From: Mesocentrotus franciscanus
Taxonomy: Eukaryota; Echinodermata; Echinoidea; Camarodonta; Strongylocentrotidae
Assembly (NCBI GenBank): GCA_037976565.1
Contig: CP137668.1
Coordinates: 31,234,264 to 31,298,263, forward strand
Reading direction: 5' to 3'
Length of the DNA: 64,000 bases
Positions 20,801 to 32,451 of the stretch are shown in pieces (the first letter of the stretch is position 1; every line of letters begins with the position of its first letter). A model generated the notes under the pieces. That model ran no database searches. It was not told the origin of the DNA and saw nothing but the letters and a program-made list of their open reading frames with translations. A program made the position numbers and the translations under genes.

Positions 20801-23800
20801 CTCTCTCTCTCTTCCTCCCTCTTGCTTCTTCAACATATAGGCCCCAGGAGGTGTCGCCACACCGGAACTCTATAAGAAGTTGCTTGCTCTTTACCTTCTA
20901 CAAAATGATTTGTAAGTAATCTTAAATTTGAAAGTTATCAATGTGCAATTGTATCTTGTAAATTAATTTCTTTGAATGTAAATAGTATAGTTCATGGGTG
21001 GCCAACCTGCGGCCCACGGAGCATTGAAAAAAAAAATTATAAAAAAAGCTCATAAATGAAATGCGGCTCGCATAGCAGAGATGAAATAGGGTAAAACATT
21101 TACAAACAGCTATCTCTATTTCCATAATTTGTTTTCATCATTCACAACATATTGACTCGTTATGGGGGTTTACTTTAGGGTTTAACCCCCACTTGGGCTG
21201 CCAAGTGAAAATGTGATGTGCATATTGTGAGAAGATATTCAACTCATCTGGTAACTTAAGAAAACACATGATAACTCTGGATATAACTGTGTTTTAATCT
21301 GTTACTTGATTTAAAAAGACGTTATCATGCACTGCTTTTCATGGTCTCCATTGTGTTAGAAGATGCCAGGAAAACATCACTTATGGGGGTTCAAAATAGC
21401 AACAACGAAAATCGCCTTGTCGCTATGCGGCTCGTGGACGGGGAAGACTACCTACGGCCCGCCAAGTTATGCCAATAGTAATCTGTGGCCCGCGAGCTTT
21501 AAAAGGTTGGCCACCCCTGGTATAGTTGATAAACTTTGAGTTTGGAAAAGAAAGTAATTTTCATGAAGTCTGCCAGTAAATAATGTTACTGACTGTATAA
21601 GTATGTGCGTAAATTCTTTGTGCAGGATCAGTTATGACCTTTTTCCTGGGATCATGGAAATAATTTTTGGTCATTGTATATAATGGAGTCCAACTACCTT
21701 CAAGCGCAGCCTGTGATATAACTTCCATACAGATTATTTCCTTCTCCTTCTCCTTCTTCTCTTTTTGTTCTCCTTGTTCTTCTCTTCCTTTTCCTCCTTC
21801 CTCTTTTCTTCTTTTTTTTTTGGCTTAAAAGGCAGATCCATAACTGCCTTAAATTCAAGTAAACCAGATTCATTAAAAGCATGTTATATCTTTGTTTTGT
21901 ATATTTTGGTCTGTACAGTCATTGCATGTACATAGCGTAGGACTACAATTTACCAATGTTCCCTAAACATGCCTGTTGCCTTCTCTTTCAGAAATAATGC
22001 CAAGTTCTTGTGGAAGAGAGTTCCAGCTGCAGTGAAAACGGTAAGTCGGTCTCTATAATTATACTGGAGTATGCCATCTGAAAAATCCCATTATTGATCT
22101 GATTGGTTAAAGTTATGTTGGTTTCAATTTGGGAGGGGGGCTATCATCAAAGTGCAAAGTTTTCATCATCTATTATGTTTTTTTACTGTTTAAAGTCCAA
22201 GAGCTGGATTTTGTGGTCACAATTAGACTTTATGTTACTATACCACTTTGCTAATATATTCAAATTGTATGCATACCTTTTAAACAAATGTTGTTCTTGA
22301 CAGCCTGAATGATTGCCTGAGAATTGCCCAACATATCAACAAGTAATGTATGCAGACTGGATTCCAAGTATTGTTGTTCATTCATTAATAACAGGTTAAT
22401 GGAATAACTTGTCACAAGGTCCCCAGGAAAGAAACATTCATAAATTTGAATATGTTAGTAAAATGGTCTATTTGGCAAGGACAGTTGTAGTTTGGCCGGT
22501 GCACACAGACTGAACTCTTGTTGCCTAGGAAAGCCAAGCAGAGCGTTCTCTGAGTAAGTGCAGTTCACTTTGTGAATTTTTTCCTCAAATAGGCTGACCC
22601 AGAACTTGGCTATATATGGGAGATTGGTCAGAACATGTGGCAGAGGGATTTCTCATCGTCAAAGCTATATAGCGCCCTCAACAGAGAATGGTCCGATGGC
22701 ATCAAGGAAATCATTTCAGCACTTTCAGGTATGTTCTTTTTTACTTTGATTCTTTAGCCAGAAAAGGCTGTGTAACATGCAAACCAAAATTACACATTCA
22801 AGTTCATTTATTGATTAAAATCCAGACATAAAGGATCATTATCAATTTTCTGTTTACAAAGTGTAATACAGTGAACCTGTTCTAGCAACCATCTGTGTAG
22901 AAAGACCACCTGTCTATGAAGACTGCATTTCTCCTTTACCTTGAAATTGTTTTTTCACTGAAATTTACAACAAGAAAAAAAAACATACATAGAATTGATC
23001 TGTTTTGGTCTATAGACGAATTCCAAGTTACATGTATGAATATATAGATATATAATATTTTTTGTTTTGTTCACACTGTGCATGTAAAACAATGTTTGAC
23101 ATTTTCTTCTTGTTTCTTACAGTGAAAGTGTCACTGTGTTTTGTATGGATAATTTATGTGTAACATTTGTCAGATCAAAACTATTGCATCCTAGTCCATG
23201 AAAAATATAAAATGGAACTTTTGCGGATCCTACTATGGTCGCGTTTATCGACCAAATTTTTGCCTAGAATCAACGTTTTAAAACGTCTTTCAGGCAAATT
23301 TTTAAGGCGATAAACGCAAAGCCCTATTTCAAACGTCTTTAGATATGGTCATATTGTAACGCCGAAAAAGGTGCGTTTTGAATGTGACATACAGCCAGAA
23401 TCACGTTTCTGAGACACGATAAGCGCAAAGCTGTTTTGAACCCCACATACAAATCGGACCTTCCCATATAGCTCTATGGACCTTCCCAGGCTAATCCGCT
23501 TCCAAGGTCAAACGGCGCAAAGCAGCTGGGCAGAGACAAGGCCTTTATTTTGAATCGTGAAGAGACGATAAACGCGACATCCCGAGAATCACGTTCGTAT
23601 AGTGGGGTTCGATATGTACATATCTGATGGCAAGACCCGATAAACGCACCCTATGAGAGCTCATCTAGGTTATGACCGTTGATCACACTTCTGTCTCAAA
23701 GGGAGTGGGTCGTCAGTTTCCATGTGCAGAAGGTCATATTCGCTGACACCAGACTTGATGGAAATACCATTAATTGGTGTACAAGTCTGCACACAGCAAA

Positions 23801-26001
23801 GCTGTAGACCAATCTAGAAATACCCCTTCATCTCTCGGAGAGTCTTCAGGTAGTGCAAATGTCCGATAATGACTTTACTATATGGGGAAAGGCAGAGCAT
23901 TACATAAAGCCTGTTGGTCATAAAAATTAAGGCTAATCCTGGTGATTGACAGCACCTGTTATTGGATAAACACCCTGTAATGGTATCAAATTCCCCATGA
24001 GATCCCACTTCTATGTGTCTTACAACAATCTTTCCTCCATGTTTACAGACTCTATCAAGCAAAGGCTATTCCAGCTTGTAGGCAATACATACACATCAAT
24101 AGAAGACGATCAGTTTGCATCCTATCTAGGAATGTCGAAGGAGCAAGCCATCAATGGTAAGTACGTGTAGGTCAGTCGATGCGCCAGTAGTCATAGAACA
24201 GGATGATCTTAAAGCCATACTGTACTTTAAGCACTACTGCAAAATCCCCTCTAGTGCAATGTCAGGTCAGCTGTAGCAGTATGCATACCGGAAGGTCAGT
24301 GGATCAGTAAACAGAATGATCTGGAAGCCACACTGTCCTTTAGTTTAAGCACTACCACAAAATCCCCTCTAGTGCAATCTCAGGTCAGCTGTAGCAGTAT
24401 AGTCCTGTAACTCGCTGCTTTCCTAGCTGCGCTGTTAGTTCTTGCATCGAGTCCTCTGTCTGCGAAGTGGGAATTAGGTATAGGTTACACACTGTTGGCA
24501 AGTTGACCATGAGATGGCACTCTGTAATAAACAGTATGCTAGAGCAGAAAGTGCATCAGTTCAGTATCGCTTTAAAGGGCAAGTCCAGCCCATTTGCAAG
24601 CTGAATTGAATAAATAGTAAAATTTAAACAAACAAAACGGAAAGTTTCATCAAAATCAGATGAAAAATAAGAAAGTTATGGAATTTTAAATTTCACATAA
24701 TTTCATGAAACAGTGATATGTATCACATAGACTGTAGCCTGTATGCAAGTTAGCGAGTTGATGACGTCATCCCCTCAATTTTTCTCTATCCATTTTGTAC
24801 ATGAATTGAACAAAATATCACTTTTCTCTCAGAGAATGTAATATATGGCTTGAATCCTCATGGAATATGTGCAAAATCCTGTTACTTATTGTAATATATA
24901 GGAAAAACTGTATCCAGGTGTGTCCCAAACAAAAATGATAACTTGAAATTTCCTAAACAAAATATATTTGGAGAATAGTAAGGGGATGACTTTCGACTTT
25001 CTTATTTTTTGTCCAATTTGAATGAAACTTTCACTGTTTTGTTTGTTTAATTCTTTATTAATTCAATTAACTTGTGAATGGGTCAGACTTGCCCTTAACC
25101 CCCCCCCCCCTTCCCTTAAGTACTGAATTCATTCATTCCCATAGGCTTGATACATGGCCCATCCAACTCCAGTAGCCAATGGGTTAAGCTATGTTCAGAT
25201 ATAATGCAATAAACTAATAATTGAATGGTGTGATGATTGAATATATGAATTTATTTGACACAAATTTTTGACATACTTCAATACTTTGTTTGTAGCAAGA
25301 AAAAGATAAGTACAACAATCTAATAAATCATGTGTAAATCATATAATAGAAAGTATACAGTTTACAAAGTTTGTTTTTCCTACGTCTTTGTATTTTGTTT
25401 TACCATTTGCTATAAACAGCTGTCCAAGAAGAAGGTTGGTCGTACAACTCTACCACTCAAATGATTTTACCCAAGAAACCAGGTAAGCACATGATGGTAA
25501 ACATAAATAAGAAAAGTCTTTAGAAATATGATTAAAAGGTTCCAGCAAGGGATAGAAAAATATATAAAGCCGTCATGATTAATATATCAACTGATTAATA
25601 CTGTTAGCAGAGAGTTACATCTATTGCTGATAGAATATAAATGCATTACTGAAAAGGAATCAAGATAAGAAAAGTCATATTCAGTGACTTTTTCAGTCAC
25701 AGGAATTTGGAAAATGACTTAATAACACAGTCCTTATTTTGTAGACTACTTATCTATAAAAAATAAAATAAAATCATGCTGCAGACTTTCTATAAAATAG
25801 GGCATAGACGAAATAAATACATGAAGTCAATACTTCCCATTATTTGTTCTGTATCTGTAAGTCTTAATTCTTTGTATCCTTACTTATATATCTTTGCTTC
25901 TGTTCTTTGCTTTGCATGCAGTTCCCTCAAGAGAAGCTCCAGCACCCAGTGAACAACAAATAGCTCAACTGACTGAGTTTGTCGCCTTCTTAGAAAATTG
26001 A
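17793..26001 (+). CDS. COPS8: COP9 signalosome complex subunit 8, 7 exons
   Basis: The spliced product is 187 aa; human CSN8 has 209. It aligns throughout: VEQCEQQELEAPGGVATPEL (human DQCENQELEAPGGIATPPV), LLALYLLQNDLNNAKFLWKR ([20 protein letters not shown]), IGQNMWQRDF (VGQRIWQRDF), YTSIEDDQFASYLGM, GW..NSTTQMILPKKP (GW..DSTTRMVLPRKP) and EQQIAQLTEFVAFLEN-stop (EQQLARLTDYVAFLEN). CSN8 is the smallest PCI-type subunit of the COP9 signalosome, which removes NEDD8 from cullins. Exons: 17793-17849, 20841-20911, 21992-22040, 22593-22728, 24049-24156, 25420-25482, 25922-26001; all are GT-AG with matching phases. Introns carry a foldback element, a hAT MITE and a TTAA MITE. No frameshift or stop is seen, so the gene looks functional. 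Confidence 0.97.
18299..18815. repeat. Foldback (large inverted repeat) in COPS8 intron 1
   Basis: The outer arms are 18299-18348 (GGAGCTCG...CAGCGGATTTGG) and 18748-18815 (its complement). The inner arms are about 18536-18610 (CAGCGGCGTAGCAAATATGA...) and 18662-18737, nearly perfect complements around a loop of about 50 bp. A ~187-bp unrelated segment (18349-18535) separates outer and inner left arms and has no partner on the right. That segment contains a minus-strand frame of 34 codons (ATG 18501-18499) ending at a GTAAGT donor. It is probably a palindromic transposon copy with an internal insertion or deletion. Confidence 0.8.
19198..19986. mobile_element. Composite inverted-repeat element with internal direct repeat
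   Basis: The sequence from GAGAATAAGGATCGTCCGC to the GAACTGGGGGTATTTTAT segment is present twice in direct orientation (about 19227-19480 and 19567-19825). The second copy begins CAGTAGGGGCATTGGTCC (from 19545) and its complement closes the element at 19986 (GGACCAGCGCCCCTACTG). The ends starting CAG fit a hAT-type MITE, but no clear 8-bp duplication is seen. GTCCGC and GCGGAC motifs recur throughout. In COPS8 intron 1. Confidence 0.7.
20841..20911 (+). CDS. COPS8: COPS8 exon 2
   Basis: 71 nt, phase 0 in and 2 out. It encodes APGGVATPELYKKLLALYLL then QND, the most conserved N-terminal motif of CSN8. Confidence 0.97.
20993..21519. mobile_element. hAT-type MITE with perfect 8-bp duplication
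   Basis: It is flanked by GTATAGTT at 20985-20992 and 21520-21527. Ends: CATGGGTGGCCAACCTGCGG on the left and GGTTGGCCACCCCTG on the right, inverted. An 8-bp target duplication and CAGGGGTGGCCAACC-type ends are characteristic of hAT elements. 527 bp, in COPS8 intron 2. Confidence 0.92.
21992..22040 (+). CDS. COPS8: COPS8 exon 3
   Basis: 49 nt, phase 2 in and 0 out. It encodes (L)NNAKFLWKRVPAAVKT. Confidence 0.97.
22593..22728 (+). CDS. COPS8: COPS8 exon 4
   Basis: 136 nt, phase 0 in and 1 out. It encodes ADPELGYIWEIGQNMWQRDF, then LNREWSDGIKEIISALS: helical-repeat part of the PCI module. Confidence 0.97.
23220..23680. repeat. Repeat built around GATAAACGC
   Basis: The motif CGATAAACGC or its close variants occurs at least four times, together with inverted GCGTTTATCG near 23239, giving an inverted arrangement over about 450 bp in COPS8 intron 4. 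No terminal repeat with target duplication was found. Unclassified. Confidence 0.5.
24049..24156 (+). CDS. COPS8: COPS8 exon 5
   Basis: 108 nt, phase 1 in and out. It encodes DSIKQRLFQLVGNTYTSIED then DQFASYLGMSKEQAIN (PCI winged-helix start). Confidence 0.97.
24168..24403. repeat. Two-copy tandem duplication of about 118 bp
   Basis: Both units share GCAAAATCCCCTCTAGTGCA / ACAAAATCCCCTCTAGTGCA and GGTCAGCTGTAGCAGTAT. They differ by scattered substitutions and a short indel. It begins 11 bases after COPS8 exon 5, in intron 5. Confidence 0.85.
24576..25094. mobile_element. TTAA-flanked MITE, family B
   Basis: TTAA occurs at 24572-24575 and 25095-25098. Ends are AGGGCAAGTCCAGCCCATTT and the complement of AGGGCAAGTCTGACCCATTC, inverted. 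519 bp, in COPS8 intron 5. Its target fits a piggyBac-type transposase. Confidence 0.88.
25420..25482 (+). CDS. COPS8: COPS8 exon 6
   Basis: 63 nt, phase 1 in and out. It encodes (A)VQEEGWSYNSTTQMILPKKP. Confidence 0.97.
25922..26001 (+). CDS. COPS8: COPS8 exon 7 (last)
   Basis: Encodes (V)PSREAPAPSEQQIAQLTE then FVAFLEN and TGA at 25999-26001. The LEN-stop ending is identical to human CSN8. Confidence 0.97.
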
Positions 26002-27037
26002 AAAAAACGTGTAACTCCACCAATCAACAAGTAGGCAAGAAGATATTGAACAGTTCTCCAGTCGATGCATTGTACCCAGCTTTTGACACTTTGGATGCAC
26101 TTCATTCAAAGACTGAAGGATTCGAAAGTGAACAAACATCTTTAAAAAGAAATTTGGCATCGGTATCTGGAACACATGCCTTTCTTTCCCTTGAAATGCA
26201 GTGAGAAGACTTTAACCGTTCAAATTTCCCCCATAAAGTAAGGAAAACATTCATCAGCAGTTTGATATAGTGTAATCTAAGGACAGTCTGTTGTCCTTCC
26301 GAGTTCCAAACTCTGTGTATTTATACCTATAATTTTTTTTTCTACACATTTTTTTTCTCTTCATTTTCGTGGGAAACATAAAAGAGCACATAGGCACTAC
26401 TCTACAAGGAGCTGTGATTGCTCACAAGTTTTGTTCTAACTTGCCATTTCCTCCTATTATTTACTCAAATTCAATCTTTGGCCTTTATATTTCCAGAGCA
26501 ATCCCCTACTTTGTAAGATTTCCCTACTTTTGCTTAGCTGTGGATGGCCTGATCCTTATAACTTGAGTCGCTTGGAGCATTCACAGGGTGTTATGCTGTC
26601 CATGGTTTAGCACAAGTAGTGGATATTGCTTTAGAGATCAATTGCCAAATTCAAATAAGCCGGATTCTAGATCGGAAAAGGTTTCGGTGGAATGATGGAT
26701 CATGATTAGTGGAAGCGTATGTGTTACATTGGAACTGAAAATCAGTCGACATCTTTGTGTAAATAAGGCTTTTTTACAGCAACATCATGGGATATTTGCA
26801 GAATGTGCTTGACTGGAATGGTGGCATACTTAATAGCTCTTTTACTTTGAAGACATACCATCGCTGAGGATTATGAGATATGTGTACTGTGAAGAAAAAA
26901 TAGTTTTGTAAATAATCATCTTGTAAATGTCATTATGGTTTATTAAAATATGTGAAACATATAAATGAATATGTATGTGTGAAATGTCATTTCAGTATGG
27001 TATGTTCAGTTTCAATTTTTGCATGCTGATTATTGTT
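26002..27037 (+). other. COPS8: Probable COPS8 3' UTR
   Basis: A kilobase without other supported exons follows the stop codon. ATTAAA at about 26942 and AATAAG/AATAAT-like signals near 26760-26915 are candidate poly(A) signals. A TTAA element begins at once after this stretch. Confidence 0.45.
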
Positions 27038-27041
27038 TTAA

Positions 27042-28217
27042 AGGTACTATGTCCCATTTGCAGGCCAAAAAATGAAAAGGTTAAATTCCAACGGCATTTG
27101 AAAGACAATACTAATTTAGAACTTCCCTCAAAACGAAAGGGCTTGAAAATGGATTTTACTGGGAAAGTAACGACCATTAGTTGTCGAATTGAATTAAGTG
27201 ATTGCAATCACCTAAGTAATAGTCTGATTTTCAGACCCTTGTACCAAATGGTTGTACGTTTTGTGCTGCACAAAGATTCAATCAGTTTAATTTTGGCCAT
27301 TAAAAGTAGTGGGTATTGATGTAGACACATGCTCATGTACCTCTTACAGCTTATTTTATGTATGTTATTACAACAACAAAAATATGTCAGTCAGTCACTC
27401 AATAGTGTCTGACAGTGAAGTCAAGAAGGTAAACGGGTTTTCTTGCATAATTTGAATACTAGGACACTGCTAATGTTTAGATTTCACAGATGGGACATAC
27501 CGTGTGAGTCAAAAAAAGTTTACACCTAGAAAATTGTTAATTATTTTAAAAATCATCTATGAACAGTAAATTATTATACATCCTATGAAAGAGCGTTTTA
27601 TCCCAAATCATTTGGTATCATTTTTGTGTGGTTTCTGTTCACGCTTGGATGAACAGGAGGCATTGTTTGCGAGAGTGTAAAAATCGACTTGCGCCAAAGT
27701 GATGCCTACAGTATGTGATATGTTGGGATTATAGTGAGAGAATGAATCGAATGTATCAAATGAGATGCATTGCATATGCTTTTTGCAGAAGCAAAGTCAC
27801 ACACACGCGCGCATAAATGTTCGTTGATATTTGATATTTGATATGTGTGGCATGATTAATTTTGTTAGGGATGTTATTTGGATCTGCAATGACCGAATTA
27901 ATACCCAAATCCCAATTTTTTTATTCAAACATCACATAAGCAACTTTGGCGCAAGTCGATTTTTGCGCTCTCGCAAACAATGCCTCCTGTTCATCCAAGC
28001 ATGAACACATACCACACAAAAATGATACCAAATGATTTGGGATAAAACGCACTTTCATAAGATGTATAATAATTTACTGTTCTTAGATGATTTTTAAAAT
28101 AATTGGCAATTTTCTAGGTGTAAACTTTTTTTTTTACTCACACTGTACATGACATATTCATAATTCCTGCAAAGTTCTACAGAATTTGATGTTGGCTGCA
28201 AACGGGACATAGTATCT
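27042..28217. mobile_element. TTAA-flanked MITE, family C copy 1 (interrupted)
   Basis: TTAA at 27038-27041 and 28218-28221. Ends are AGGTACTATGTCCCATTTGC and the complement AGATACTATGTCCCGTTTGC. A second copy without the insertion lies at 36323-36843. The element is split by a mariner-like insertion (27500-28145); without it the length is about 530 bp. The internal open frame (MCEMSFQYGMFSF...) is shared with the other copy only in part and is not a host gene. Confidence 0.9.
27500..28145. mobile_element. Mariner-like element with long inverted arms, nested
   Basis: TA occurs at 27498-27499 and 28146-28147. The ends, CCGTGTGAGTCAAAAAAAGT and the complement of a sequence ending ACTCACACTG, continue as near-perfect inverted arms of about 200 bp, including AGTTTACACCTAGAAAATTG and ATCGACTTGCGCCAAAGT. 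The uninterrupted second copy of the host element shows GGACATACATGACATA at the site, which proves insertion at a single TA. 646 bp, with no transposase frame. Confidence 0.93.
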
Positions 28218-28384
28218 TTAAACAGTGTTGTTTGTAAAAGATGTGACATGGGGTTATGAACATATAATTATGAGAGAGTTGTTTCTGAAAAACGCCAGTT
28301 TGAGTTAAGATGGTGATAGGGATGATTGCCAATGTGTAAGAGGCTGTGGTACATGTTTTGAGAGCACTGATATTATAACAGATA

Positions 28385-28560
28385 ATAATAGTTATGATAA
28401 TAAGAATAAGAATAATTACATAATTACAATAATAATGAAAATAATAATTATAAAAATAATATTAATAATGATAATAATAACAATGATAATATTAATACTA
28501 ATACTAATATTAATAGTGATGATAATAAGGATAATGATAATGATACTGAAAATGATACCT
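28385..28560. repeat. AAT/GAT-rich simple repeat
   Basis: Degenerate ATAATA, GATAAT and TAATACT units. The Ile-rich minus frame is an artefact. Confidence 0.85.
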
Positions 28561-28904
28561 GTTTGAGCAGTTGAGTAGAATGTGTCATGGTGCATGTAGT
28601 TTAAAGGGACAAACGCTTTAGTGTAAAAAGGGCACACTTGTTATATAATTATCTAGAGAAGGGACATTTGATAGCTGTGTGAAAACGAGAACAAATAATA
28701 TTTTTACAAGGGACACATCGTTCTTATGAAATTTGGGGCATTGTACTCCAATGCTCCAATGCTCTTTCATTGTGGTGGTAGAGGAAAAAAAGGTTCTTGT
28801 TACTACACAAAGCTGCTCCTGATCTTTGAAACTAGATATGGCTGTTTAGATGATCACAAAATGGCAAAATTTGTAAGCGACAATGGGAAATACATGTATA
28901 ATAA

Positions 28905-29080
28905 TGATAATATTGGATATTTATATAGCGCACATATCCACCATGCATGGTATTCAAGGCGCTCCAACTATTACCCCGGTTCTGCTAGGCAGCCGATTTC
29001 GGCGCTCACACCATTCAAGGAATTCCTTCCTACCGGTACCCACTGAACACCTGGGTGGAGAGTGGCAAATGTAGATTAAT
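28905..29080 (+). repeat. SINE-like interspersed repeat
   Basis: ATATTTATATAGCGCACATA, CAAGGCGCTCCAACTATTAC and a CACCTGGGTGGAGAGTGGCA tail resemble 3' bodies of SINEs common in marine invertebrates. The sequence GGGTGGAGAGTCTTGCCAAA in the 57.6-kb SINE is a related tail. No A/B box is preserved here. Confidence 0.5.
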
Positions 29081-29159
29081 ATCTTGCTAAAGGAAATATA
29101 GCTAATAAGACAGGGGAAACTTGTATTTGAAAGAGGCAAATGCCGGTACCGGTATATCA

Positions 29160-29620
29160 AAGGTAAAATGGCATTTATAAGAAGGGGAATGGCACTTATT
29201 AAAAAGGAAAAGGGAAACCCGTCAAAGTACCTGTAAAAGGGCCACTCAGCAGAGATGAACTGGGGCACTTCTTAAAAGGGGGCAATGCACTTAGTACAAA
29301 GGAAAAGCGGCACTTGTGAAAGTTAAATGGGCACCTATCACATACAATAGGAAAAGGGGTTCTTCTCGGAAGAGAAAAGGGCATTTGTTAAAGTAAAAGG
29401 GGCACTTATCAGAGGTAAAACTGGCACCTCTCGAACCTTAAATAGAGCACGTATAAGAAGGGGGAAAGGAGCATTAATTACAAAGGAAAAGAGCCACTTG
29501 TCAGAGTACAAGGGGCACCTATCAGATGAGAATAGGGGTATTTATCAGAGGTGAAAAGGGGCAGTATTATGAGAAGGAGAAAGGGGAATTTATTAAAAAG
29601 AAAAAGGGGCACTTATCTTG
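29160..29620. repeat. Degenerate ~25-bp minisatellite
   Basis: About 17-18 diverged units with a consensus near AAAAGGGGCACTTATCAGAG, recognisable by GGGGCACTTATC, GGGCACCTATCA and GGGCATTTGTTA. Runs from just after the SINE-like repeat to about 29618. Confidence 0.75.
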
Positions 29621-29621
29621 T

Positions 29622-30596
29622 TTGTTTTTATTTCAGAAATCCATATATACATACAAGTTTTAAAAACATACATATAAAGCACATTTCAAATGATAAGAAA
29701 GTAAGTAAATGTGTAAAATATAGACAAACGGTTGGATAGCCCATTTCAGGACCATTTTCAAAATGGTCCTGTCCTTCCATTGGGTCAAAAAGCAAAAAAA
29801 ATCATATTAATTTACATACAATATCAATTTTCAATCATAGTAAGTTACCAATGCACGATCCCCCTTATCGATCCCCATCACCTCACCACCCCCTCCCGCC
29901 ACCGGCCTCTCGATCCCGCCAACCCCTCCCTCTAGCCCCTCCCAAGTCCTCCATGGTATATTACAATGAACAATAAATAAATAGGTATTAATATTATCTA
30001 AAAACCTATTTCACTGTTTTAAGGGCCCAGACATTTCGACTGAAAATGTTCGTTCGATGTAGAAAACTCACTTTGAACAAAATACTGAACTATGGAATAG
30101 GATGATACCCACATTACACCATAGGGGCCCCGAAGTTGCTCTAAAAGGGCCCAAAGGACCAGCAACTCTAGCCAGTCAAGAGAACTGCTTTCAACTGTTT
30201 TCTAGGGTAATAGGATCACAGTAAATCTGTATTTCGGTATCAAAATACAATGATACATCGTAGGTATGAGGCTTTGATTTCCAAGTATATGTCTCAGGTA
30301 CCCGAAATCTGAAGGGCCCAAATGTAACATAAGTGATATTCAAGCGTATCAAACTAAAGTTAGATGAAATGTTTTCTTTTTACATACATTTTGTAAGTGT
30401 GTTATACTAAAGGTATTTGTTAATTCAACCAATATTACATCACTTTGGGTGCACGTACCTGAGGGGCCCTGGAGCCCTGGGGCTATTCATCGCGGCCCAA
30501 TATGAACTGCGTGAAAAGCGAGTATTTTACTTATTAACTAGGATATAAAAACATATGCTGTATGATGTGCTGAATCACTTGGTGATAATCGTTGAT
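29622..30596. other. Intergenic DNA, no gene seen
   Basis: A C-rich stretch at 29860-29945 and GGGCCC-bearing patches (30022, 30122, 30465) occur. No coding exon, LINE frame or clean terminal repeat was found. Confidence 0.4.
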
Positions 30597-30785
30597 AATA
30601 AATTATACACCGCGGGCACCTACACCTTCCATCACAGTGCTAAAGGTCAATTTTCTTGATTAAATCGTAAATACGGGCCCACCAAAGGGCTCATTGCCTT
30701 GCTTAAATAATGTACTGATCATTAACAATATTGCACGTTTAACTAATTTAATTATAAAGAAGTACGTATAAACTACCTAATTTCA
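30597..30785. repeat. Inverted dispersed repeat, left arm
   Basis: GCGGGCACCTACACCTTCCA and CTTGATTAAATCGTAAATAC here are matched in reverse orientation at about 33205-33400 (GGAAGGTGTAGGTGTCCGC, GTATTTACGATTTAATCAAG). The arms are roughly 185 bp and diverged. Confidence 0.75.
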
Positions 30786-30954
30786 AATTTCCAACTTTCC
30801 AGGAGAAATTTTGAATGCTAAAGTCATAGCTTGAAAACACCTTTCTGGTGTGAATGTAACATGTAGGTTTTGTAAAGCAGTCACATGCATGTACCCCCAC
30901 ACATCTATAATGTGAAAGAGGCATGGAATTTATTTGCAATGGAAGTTTTTCCTC

Positions 30955-31260
30955 AATCATGTCGTCGTCGTCGTCCTACGAGTCACGACTGACCCTTTAC
31001 ATGTGACGTTCCAGCTCCTTCTATCCTGGCATAGTGATGAGCTGTGCAGATGTTGATGCCAGTAATCTATTTTTTATTCCATCGATCAGCCCATCGAACT
31101 TTTGGCCTACCACGTTATCGTTGACCCTCAACATGGCCCTGGGTAATGATCTTCTCCAGGTTGTCACCTTATTTCCTAGAAATGTGTTCAAAATACTGCA
31201 ACTTGTTCTTATTCATCTTCTGGCATAGGGTGACCTTTGCTCCAATTTGGTTCTTGACAA
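30955..31260 (-). pseudogene. RTE-like LINE reverse-transcriptase 3' relic
   Basis: Minus-strand reading, broken by stops, gives LQYFEHISRK, GDNLEKIITQGHVEG and RGRPKVRWADR, the C-terminal signature of RTE-like reverse transcriptases, followed by a (GAC)n run (30961-30973 on the plus strand is GTC repeats). The frame is not intact. Confidence 0.7.
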
Positions 31261-32451
31261 AATCATTTGATTTATGAACCTTCCAGGATATCCTCAGCAT
31301 CCTCCTCCAAAACCACATTTCGAAAGCGTGGATTTTCTTTTCATCTGCTGCTCCAAGAGCCTATGTCTGTACACTCATACTTTTATTTTAGGGTGGAACT
31401 TGCTCTTAAAAGAAATTGGCTGTCATTAAACAGTGATGAAAAAGGGCAGTTCATCATAATACAATATTTAATACAACTATAATATCACTCAGTACAGCGA
31501 CACTTCTTTTTTTGTATAATGTACTCAATGTTCAGTTAGCATCCAGACGTATAAAACAACAAATTTTCCATTGTATCATGCATTATGACGTAACGTATTC
31601 AATCATAATGCACGAGGACACTGGAATAGTGAGCTCATCTCACCTTGTTCATATAAGTTTGAAGGATCGCAGAGACGCATGCAGACCGATGCGGCAATCT
31701 ATTTGAAAATTACTGGAAATGAAACATGCAGTTGGCCTCGTGACTCACGACAAAAGCAACACTGTTAGAGAAAATAATTTAGTTATTGACGTTTATGAGA
31801 TCGATTTTTATTTCCTTCTAAAATCAGTGTGCTTTTCTAGGCAACTGTAATTAAACAGCTGCGACCCCCTTCCATTTCTAAATTAAACGTATCACAACCG
31901 ATAGTGCTTGAAATGTAGACAGGTGAGATATTATAATTCAACAATAATTCCCTTGTAACAGACTGTAAGCTGATAAGCCTTGCATTCACCCAGGGGCAGC
32001 GATCCCGGGGGGGGGGATCGTCCCCGGAAATTTGAAAAAGTGCACACAATAAATGTATAGCAAATACTGTCTAAAGACTGCAACACGCTTTTAGGCCCAA
32101 GAGTGCAGCGTTTAGACAAATAAAAATGCAAAAATCTTCTCACTCGGTAGCTACGCTCCCTCGCATAATATCCTTCAAAATGTAAAAGTAAATATAGTAG
32201 ACAAGTGAAGTGTGAAAAAAGTATATTGCTTGTTTGTACTATAGTTTTGCTAAGGAATGTAATTTTTTAATACAACAAAACTTTAAAACCTGTGAGGGGG
32301 TAGTCACTTCCGTCACCTTCACCCCTCTCGTTCACTATGCTCCCTCGCACTGGCGTACTGATGGGGGCAGTTGCCCCCCTAATAAAATTCAAACGTTTAT
32401 TTCTAATTCGAAACCAGTGATTTACAAATGTTGCTGAAATGGCATGATTTT

